A stretch of 64,000 nucleotides of DNA. Source: Cyclina sinensis (taxonomy: Eukaryota; Mollusca; Bivalvia; Venerida; Veneridae). Below are positions 56,208-64,000 of the stretch, one piece after another. Numbering within the stretch: the first letter of the stretch is position 1; every line of letters starts with the position of its first letter. Made by a program: the position numbers and the translations under genes. The stretch is from NCBI GenBank assembly GCA_012932295.1, contig JAAONU010000123.1:2666001-2730000 (forward strand). The letters run 5' to 3'. Under the pieces are notes generated by a model. That model ran no database searches, was not told the DNA's origin, and saw nothing but the letters and a program-made list of their open reading frames with translations.

Positions 56208-56405
56208 ATTTTACGAACATGAAAGTACGTAACAGAAAGATGCAATGCATCTTAGAATACTAAACCTGGTGCGGGATTCGAACTCCGATCTCTCGCGTGA
56301 CAGGCTACTGAGCCAAAGAATCGATTCCCTGACGCGGCTGTTGTATTATTGACGCAGATGTTGTATTTATACAATTATAGGAAAGTGTGCACTAGACCGT
56401 AACAA
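56208..56405 (-). mobile_element. tRNA-derived SINE-like repeat, copy 2
   Basis: Second copy, 350 bp from the first, in the same orientation, with an intact B box (minus GTTCGAATCCCGC) and a tRNA-Asp-like anticodon-arm CCTGTCACGCGAG. An A-rich/T-rich tail separates the two copies. Confidence 0.75.
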
Positions 56406-56859
56406 AATGCTTTACCATAGTGTCAAGTAGTGATGTCAGTTATCTGGCACAAACAACACGGAGCGTGCGCCGTGCTACAGCTGACGAATCTAGCAGTTAC
56501 AGCATGTCAAGGTGTATTCCAAGTATTCATAGTTGAAGAATGAAGAAAATTGTCATTCTCTGTGATATAACACATATTTATACTATTTTCATTATGTTAT
56601 GATTTTTTTTTACTTAAGAACCACTTATTCAAGGATGAACATAATATTACAGTATTTACACCCTTAACCAGTAAATTGTAGTTTTAAAATCTAACATTCC
56701 AAATTACCTCAAGACAACAAATGGTTCGCTGAGATAAGGGCTGTGATCTTCTCGGCATCGAATATGAGTGACTTGTTACGAACTGATCGGGTGAATGCTT
56801 GTTTAATAAAAATCTGTGTCTATATCTTATATCGATTGGGGACCAAAATCTTGTAACTT

Positions 56860-57022
56860 ACATCAAACCCGCTCGATGACTGCTTCCTGGATTCAAACCA
56901 GAACTTGTGCCCTAAGTGTGACATGCGGAGAGTCACCCAGGTGGGATTCGAATCAACGCACCCACACCCACCCCGGATCGGTAGTACGGCGCACTAACCC
57001 CTAGACTACTGCTCCGCTACAG
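56860..57022 (-). mobile_element. tRNA-headed SINE remnant
   Basis: On the minus strand an A-box-like TAGTCTAGGGGTTAGTGC is followed by a B box GATTCGAATCCCAC about 45 nt later, the layout of a SINE head. Body is short and unrecognised. Confidence 0.6.
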
Positions 57023-58439
57023 TGTTCGTAAATTTCAGTAATTTATCTTACCTGAAATGTCTAAAAGTGTAAAAAAAATCACAATGCTGGTAATAAATCC
57101 TCTTGCCTCTTTGAAATCAAGATTATATGTATTCATACACGCATTTTAACTCTTGTTGTTTCTTTTTAAATTCACTTCCAAATTTTTTTTATAATCGATT
57201 TTCTGTTCCATCGAAACGAAGGGACATACATTGTAAGAAGGCTTTGAACTAGTATATTGCTCAAATTCATGTAATTTTCAGACAATCTCGAGTAAGTACG
57301 GTAAAAGCTTATCCAATGTGTAAAATGTCTTTTGATAGTTATATAATATCACGTATTTTAGTGGCCAAAATGTGAATGAGATATTTTTAGGGTTTATACT
57401 TATATAATAAATAGTAATATTAAGCTTTTAAATTGAAGTCTGGCATAATAAGTCTTCGCACTGTTGATTAACCAATAGATTTTAAATCAGACAAGTGCCT
57501 TATATTTAAGGCACGGTATGATAGAGATTGTTTGTTTTTTAATTATATTAATACGTGTTGGTTTTGTTGTTTTTGTTTGTTTGATTGTTTGTGTGTTTGT
57601 TTGTTTTTTTAAATTTCAAGTTATTTTAAACAGAACAGTACAGAAACGTTATTTAGAATTGTACCATGCACAACATGTTTTGACGTCTTTGTTTAAGTTG
57701 CAAAACCTGTTTTTAAGGCACAGTTGACAATGTCAAAATTATTTAAACTACACATCTAAAGACATATTGACAACAATCTCAAACATTTGTACTTGTCGAT
57801 CTTCGTTTTCATTATTCCACCTCTTAAAACAGATCTAAATATTTGAATAGTAGTTCTTAAATAAAATACAGTTAGAAAATTCCGGGTTTAATGAACACAA
57901 TTACAAAAAATCAGCACTTGTTCTACGTAAACTAGGTACATTGTATCGTTTTGAAGCAAAATACAGTAGGTGTCTCTTTTCTATTGAATCAGATATGGTC
58001 TTACTAAATCAACATGGCGATTTGTTTATGTAGGGCTAATTAGTCAGATGTCTTAATAGAAGGCTCTCCAACTGAAGGGTCTTGTTTGTACACTGTTTTC
58101 AGTCAGAGTTTTAACAATAAAGTATTAAGTTTATGTTAATAAACTGTTTAACTACGCTTTATAATACTTTTCACATCACTTAAACCCTCAGTGCAATTAT
58201 TTTGTACTTTTAGAATTCCATGCACTTACGACTGTTATTTTCTTTTCAGTTTTTGGCAGACGAGAAACATTTTAAGAACAGTTCCAAAAAGAAGAGCGAC
58301 ATATACTTCGATTATGAAACATTTTATTGGTACCCATGCTCTAGTATGTAATAATTCTGAATTTGATTAATATTTCCAAAAACTCCATGATATAAAGTAG
58401 CGTGCTTTTCGTTTTTTTTTTTTTTTTGTTGTTGTTTTT
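57023..58439. other. Upstream DNA without a recognised gene
   Basis: AT-rich; a TTTG-rich stretch (57526-57610) gives a 69-codon plus frame with no domain. A candidate plus exon at 58250-58341 was examined and not accepted. Confidence 0.5.
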
Positions 58440-58830
58440 CGAAGGAGTTCAGAATGATATCGAAATTTGCGATACCCGAAACTTCACAGTTATATGACAG
58501 AATAGGAACAGTAGCTTGATCAAATAATTTCGTGGTATATATAAATCAGTTGAAAGGTCAACCTTAAAATGTCCGTGTATTCAAAATACTCATGCCTCTT
58601 TATTTCCTCCCATTTAGAAAGGAGACATTTAATGAGAAAACAGCGCCTACGTATTAATATTCCGTAACAATTCCTACTCCTTTTCCATTGAATTAATTGA
58701 AAATTAGAACTGCTCGGTTTATCATTCCTAATAACCTTGTGTTATCTAAGTTTATTTTTAGTTTCCATGTCCCGAAATATTCATCAAAATCATTTTTAAA
58801 AAGGCATACCCTAGGGTCTGGAGTATTCTA
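58440..58830 (-). pseudogene. LINE reverse-transcriptase C-terminal fragment
   Basis: Minus-strand reading in one frame: LKNDFDEYFGTWKLKINLDN (thumb/after YADD part), YVGAVFSLNVSFLNGRK and LFDQATVPILSYNCEVSGI, segments found at the end of CR1/Jockey-like reverse transcriptases. Interrupted by stops. The catalytic YADD box is not preserved. Confidence 0.7.
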
Positions 58831-59335
58831 TTTTCTTTAAAATCCTGTAAATTTCAATGATTTTGAATAATTAACCAGTGTCAAGGTGTCTGTCAAACTG
58901 TCAAAAATGTAATGTACAACAGATAAACTCAGTGGATTTGTCAAGTTGTTGTTGTACCATTTCTGACTGGATAGCCGTTTATTCTAGCTAAACACTTTTT
59001 CAAAGTGTCATAAGCTCATAGAATTTTTTAACATATGTTCTTTGAATTATCAGTTATTTATTTCATTTTACAGTAAATAAACCACTAAAATAGATTTGTT
59101 GTATATAACCAGTTGATTGTAGGGTATGGCCGTTTAAGTAAACGTTGAAATGATTTAGGGTCGTCACAAATAATGACAGAACAGAACATCTCTACAGCAC
59201 AGGAGAAAACAAAAAGAACAGCCGACCGGAAATAGGTTGAATAGAAGAAATAAAACCTGACACGAGAATCGAAAGATTATTTTTAAACAGCGATTATTTA
59301 ACACTATTGAACATTTAAACTGTCCCATTTGAACT

Positions 59336-59630
59336 AAAGCATTTTGTTGGTTGGTTGGTTGGTGTTTAACGCCAGTTTAACAGCTGTGGTCATATCCCGG
59401 TGGTCAGTCTACCTAACAAGTCTTCCTGGGTATCCAACCATTTTACTAATCAATTTCTCCGCAAGTGACTGGCTACTTCCTCACTTGCTTCAAAGGTGAG
59501 GGACAAATGACTTATAGACGCATTATCACGGAGAAATTTTGCCGGACCTGATGGGGATCGAATCGAGAACTCCAGGATTGACAATCCGATGCTCTACCAA
59601 TTGAGCTAGCCGGCGAAAAAAACATTTTGT
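59336..59630 (-). mobile_element. SINE with tRNA head, conserved core and target duplication
   Basis: Target duplication AAA(G/A)CATTTTGT at 59336-59347 and 59619-59630. On the minus strand: tRNA-like head from 59614 (A box TAGCTCAATTGGTAGAGC, B box GATTCGATCCC, anticodon position GTC), then a body ending in a GATATGACCACAGC...GGCGTTAAACACC core and a (CCAA)n tail. The GTTTAACGCC...GGTCATAT core resembles a conserved SINE domain of molluscs and other invertebrates; that link is from memory, not a search. T-arm pairing is poor, so it is not a functional tRNA. Confidence 0.85.
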
Positions 59631-60867
59631 AGAAGAAAAAGAAATCTTGGTAACCGCAGTAAATCTGGTCAAACTTTTCTCTCTTGATAAACGTTAGAAT
59701 TCCAAAAATTGTATATAAAAGAAAACATAAAAACCTTTCTGTTTGTATAACAATCATTTTTTTCGAATTCAAAGGCTTTAACACTTGGAAAAACATATCG
59801 CCTTGAACATAAATTTACTCGGTCTAGATTAAGACTTTTTGTGAACGTTTTGCCACTTTCGAAAATTTGGTTGCTAAAATGTTCATTTATTCACCTACTA
59901 TGTATGGCTAAGCCATTTAAGTACAAGAAATAAATATATGCGCGTTGCCAAGTTGTTGAAAGAATAAGACTATAAGACGATTTTAAAAAATATATAGAAT
60001 ATACGCATTCTTTGTGGGCCGTATTTATTTTGTAAAAAAAATATTTAAAATGTAAAATTTATCTTGTACATTTCAAGACATGATTCTTAGATCGAAATAA
60101 GGACGGCACATTTCTGGCACTAAATAACTAGCAATATAGTTACAAAATACTGGGGAAAAAACTGAAAGGTGACACTAGAAACTAGCAGAACGTGACTTTT
60201 ACATAAACAGAAAAAAAATAACTTTTTAAGTCCTAATCAAACATTTCACAAGAAAAAAAAGACAATGGAATATAATAGAATAGAATGTGCACGCAATGAC
60301 AGTAGTGACTGTATGACGCGTCTAGTATCAATTTATATTTGTGATTGTTACCAGCCTTATCGCCATGTCGAATGTATGTTTTGCAACACTTATTTCGTTA
60401 AGCGTTCTATGATTGTCTTCTTTAAAATAAAACTTTAGATTGATAAACACGTTTTACACCATAGGGTAAGCTAACATCAGATTATCTGCAAATCTTAAAT
60501 ACTTCAAAACCACTCGTTACAATACAGTGGTTTACGCAAAAACAAACATATCTTAAACAGTTGTAAACAGATTTTAGGAGAAATTCAGAAGGTTTAATGA
60601 GTATATGTACAATGATATGTTTTGAAGTTAAGAATGTACAAGTAACGAAAACAACTTTTTTGTGAAGCCACAAAATAAAAAGGTACTTAAGTTAGTAAAA
60701 AAATGTCAAAAAAAAAGAAAACAAAGGTCAAAAACAAACTAAAATTTTAGAAGATTCAACATAAAAAAGTCATTCTATGAAAGTGGTTTTTCTTCACTTT
60801 ATTGTTAAGGCAAATGTTGGTCCCTTTTATGAATTATTCCTAACTGCCTACGATCTTTTCTCCCTGT
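59631..60867. other. Upstream DNA without a recognised gene
   Basis: AT-rich with several poly-A tracts; nothing recognised on either strand. Confidence 0.55.
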
Positions 60868-61102
60868 ATTCATTCATTCATCCATCCATCCATTCATTCA
60901 TTCATTCATTCATTCATTCATTCATCCATCCATTCATTCATTCATTCATTCATTCATTCATTTTTTCATTCATTCATTCATTCATCATTCATTCACTCAT
61001 TCATTCATACATACATACCATACACACACACGCACGCACGCACTCACACACTCACACATACATACATACATACATACATACATACATACATACATACCAT
61101 AC

Positions 61103-61145
<43 letters not shown>

Positions 61146-61165
61146 TCATTCATTCATTCATTCAT
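60868..61165. repeat. Compound microsatellite (ATTC)n-(CATA)n-(CA)n
   Basis: ATTC/ATCC runs at 60868-61005, CATA runs at 61050-61100, a CA run at 61105-61145 and a short ATTC run again to 61165. It creates a 140-codon plus frame of FIHS repeats that is not a gene. Confidence 0.97.
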
Positions 61166-61684
61166 GTCCACGGTGGGGGCTGCGGAAAGTCGATTCTGAA
61201 TTTTCCTGTTGATAAACACAATCCATTTTACTTATTTTAGGAAATTTTGAGTTTGTTTTTTGTGGAAGAAAATATCCCCATTCTGAAAATGTTTGAACAC
61301 AAATATAAAAAAAATCTGTGTTAAACTAATAAGGAGAAGAATTTCATAAGACTTAAAGTCTTCCATTCTGATCCTTTTCTATGATTACTATTTATATATG
61401 TAATATTTGTTTGTGTAATGTGTACATATTGAGAAATAAATAAGTTTAAACTAACTATTAGGCAGAAGCTTGCGGTGTTAGCGGAAACCTGATTTGCGCG
61501 ACTTCCTTTTCAAAATTGATATTTAAAATACTAAAACATTACATTTGAACCGCTGGGGGCAGCCATTTATGCAGATTCATCAATCCAAATTGACCCAATC
61601 GCTAATTTGGAGACAATTTATTTCTCAAAAAAGAAAGACAATTACATTGATTCCATTGTCACAATTATTATAATTATTATAAGA

Positions 61685-61687
<3 letters not shown>

Positions 61688-61715
<28 letters not shown>
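61688..61715. repeat. (ATT)n microsatellite
   Basis: Pure ATT run of about nine units. Confidence 0.95.
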
Positions 61716-61716
<1 letters not shown>

Positions 61717-62755
61717 CATTAGTCGCCTCTTTTGACTGCATCTCAAAATGATTTTACTTAAACTTTCCGAAATAGTAACGCCCTCTTAAAAGCATTTAAT
61801 AGGCACGATGCCTCCATAGAGTATTCACGTTCAAACTACTAATAAGGCAGGCAAAGAACAAACAAAATTGTCTCATATGCTAGAAAAGTAGAAAATATAA
61901 CTACACATTATAACACTTCTTTTTCTTTCTTATTTCATAAAAAAAATATATTCTATAACTTGATAACAGTTTAAGAAATAAGCAAAAGTGTAGTATTAAT
62001 TGCTAAAATAAGTGTTTATACTTACAGATAAATGCGAAAAATTATTCTAAATGATGAATTAAATTTAAAAAAAAAATGAATAAATATCACAAAAACTTAA
62101 TACCATTTTCATAATGTCCAATGTCCGTCTACATTTCAAAACATTTTATCATTTTTCTAGCATTTCTATCTTAAAAATAAAAAAGGCTTGGTCAAAACTC
62201 ACCGTACCGATTTAAAATTCCTGAATTTCTTCACTACTAATTAATTCCAAGTGCTAGGTATTCTGTAATATCACACCATTCACTGACCATGTATGAACGT
62301 AGCAACACTGAAGTACATAATCAAGTCATATATATTTTTAAGAGGGTAAAGAACGTAATCTTTCAAAATCACATAAAAGTTTTAGTTATCTCAATAGTGC
62401 GATGAATAATGATTTTTACGAGAGATCGGTCCGCGATTTTCATGGCTGATTCCCTATGACATGAATACCTTTTGTTTTAACTTTATTGATTAGGAAATCT
62501 TTAATACAGTTGGCGATGGAACATCATTTTTAATTTGGTAAACTGTAGAATTACAGTCATGTTCAATATTTATATGTTAGCGCATAACCGACTCCTTGTA
62601 CAGCTAAAACGTAATTTTAACCATTTATAGTTACAGTGTTAACCATTAGTTTGAATGGATGTTTGAACTTTAATATGAACAAACAATGGCGAGACATTAA
62701 CGTCAAAAATGCTGCTTGTCTTTAAATGAGATATGTTTGAATTTAACAAAGTTCA
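61716..62755. other. Upstream DNA without a recognised gene
   Basis: AT-rich, no coding relic, RNA gene or repeat recognised. Confidence 0.55.
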
Positions 62756-63090
62756 TCTCCGTCTCTGTCCAGTCTGTTCTTTTGAGTTCTATCTTGTCCT
62801 GTTGAGTTCTGTTATTCTGTTCTGTTCTATTCTGTCCCGTCCTGTTATGTTCTTTTGAGTTCTATCTTGTCCTGTTGAGTTCTGTCTTGTTCCGTTCTGT
62901 CCTGTTCTGTTCTATCTTGTCCTGTTGAGTTCTGTCTTGTTCCGTTCTGTCCTGTTCTGTTCTTTTGAGTTCTATATTGTCCCGTTGAGTTCCGTCCTGT
63001 TGAGTTTTACCCTGTTCCGTTTTGTCCTGTTCTGTTCTTTTAAGTTTTATCTTGTCCTGTTGAGTTCTATTCTATTCTGGTCCACCCTGC
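62756..63090. repeat. GTTCT-type pentamer-derived minisatellite
   Basis: Degenerate TTCTGTTCTGTCCTGTTGAG blocks, with a longer unit of about 57 bp repeated at 62860-62965. It gives a spurious plus frame of VLFRSVLFCS type. Confidence 0.9.
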
Positions 63091-63690
63091 TCTGCCTCCT
63101 TTCCGTGCTGACAAAGAAGTCAAAATATTGTTTTTTTACTGTCTATAACAATATATAAGATTTGAGGTATTTGCTTCTAATAAGTAGAACTACTAAATAA
63201 CTGAAGTGCGAAGAAATGCCATGAATAGCACTGACGTAATTTTGCACGTTTTTTATTTGATGGATAGAAAATTTTCACTCGCCAGTTGTTTCATACACTC
63301 GGATTTATTTCACTTTGTTAAAGATTTGTTCACTTAAGCTTAATATCATCGTCGGAAACCCACGTTCGATCCATTCCGTTTCACTCTATTTATCTACGGT
63401 ACATAATGTAGTTGTGCGGAATATGTACCGGGGGTCACCGACGATGGCTTAATATAAGTATTGTTGCATTGTTAAAAAATACAACAACATAAACCTGTTT
63501 GGAAGTAGAAATATCGCTGAGTGCGATTCATACCCCCACCTATGTCATTGATAGAAGGTGACTTGGATATTTGAATAGATGGAAAAAGAATAACTTTTTT
63601 TGTCGAATAAAATAGTTGTGTTTAATGAAAAGAAAAGACAACACTTCACAGATAATGGTAATGAATAAATTTTGAATCATCAAATCAGGA

Positions 63691-64000
63691 ACATTTGAGC
63701 CAATTCTGAACAAAATCCTTCAAAGGGTATAAAATTTACAGAGTGGGCACGAAAATTGTCTGACCTTCAAATGTGACCTTGACATGGGTTCTTCACATTG
63801 CCTTGTTGAGTAGAATATTTGAGCCAAGTAAGAACAAAATCCTTCAAGGGGTAAAGAATTTACAGAGCAAACAAGACGCATTGTCCTTTATTAATTGTCA
63901 GATATTTGACCTTCCAGTGTGACCTTGACCTTGAGCTGACACAAGGGCAATATGGGTTGTGCACATTGCCTTGTTGAGATGAATATTTGAGCAAAGTTAG
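63691..64000. repeat. Satellite-like tandem repeat at the window edge
   Basis: Two successive units (63697 and 63821; a third starts near 63989) share GAACAAAATCCTTCAA, GGGTA, TTTACAGAG, TGTGACCTTGAC, CACATTGCCTTGTTGAG and GAATATTTGAGC. Unit lengths are about 124 and 168 bp. The array runs off the window. Confidence 0.85.

Noticed and set aside
58250..58341. Plus-strand exon-like stretch with strong acceptor and GTATGT donor, reading FLADEKHFKNSSKKK
   Set aside because: Two frames are open, no partner exon or domain was found, and a minus-strand LINE relic lies next to it.
59541..59614. tRNA-Asp-like sequence as a functional tRNA gene
   Set aside because: T-arm does not pair, and a SINE body with target duplications follows.
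60777..61199. 140-codon plus frame
   Set aside because: Consists of microsatellite-encoded FIHS and THTH repeats.

Overview
The window looks like nuclear DNA of an invertebrate animal, most likely a bivalve or other lophotrochozoan mollusc. It is AT-rich, with short exons ending in GT..AG borders, many intronic minisatellites, tRNA-headed SINEs, decayed mariner and Tc1-like transposons, and a TGACCTTGACCTT-type tandem repeat at the right edge. The animal assignment is firm; the mollusc assignment is an inference from repeat style.

One gene dominates. On the minus strand, from a start codon at 55481 to a stop at 2540, I can join 45 coding exons (16,785 nt, 5,594 residues plus stop). All 44 coding splice junctions agree in phase and the total is divisible by three, so the model appears complete and intact. 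The product is a giant non-classical cadherin: signal peptide, about 49 extracellular cadherin (EC) repeats of about 105 residues, a non-EC membrane-adjacent domain, one transmembrane helix (about 5366-5390) and a 204-residue proline-rich tail. I see no EGF or laminin-G domains and no recognisable catenin-binding region. It resembles the CDH23/Dachsous/Fat-related group more than classical cadherins, but I cannot name an orthologue.

The unusual part is the middle. Exons 21-24, 25-28, 29-32 and 33-36 are four copies of a four-exon cassette (about 201-207, 153-165, exactly 123, then 1407-1428 nt; the last long exon is extended to 2653). All borders are phase 1. One cassette encodes six EC repeats (632-637 residues), so the ectodomain contains a super-repeat of period six; EC12-17 is an older copy with fewer introns. 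Thirteen even-numbered ECs carry a matched cysteine pair, and these fall in register with the super-repeat.

Layout: 1-2539, 3' flank with a 51-bp tandem array; 2540-55481, the gene; 55482-55569, 5' UTR, probably preceded by a 5'UTR intron; 55570-64000, upstream DNA with SINEs, a LINE reverse-transcriptase fragment, microsatellites and a terminal satellite. Mobile DNA in introns includes a Mutator-like foldback element with a 9-bp target duplication 13 bp inside a donor site, an 80-bp relative of it, a 2.9-kb element with terminal inverted repeats, a Tc1-like relic, a mariner relic, and a three-copy dispersed family. Introns and gaps not listed separately hold nothing I recognise. I found no second host gene.
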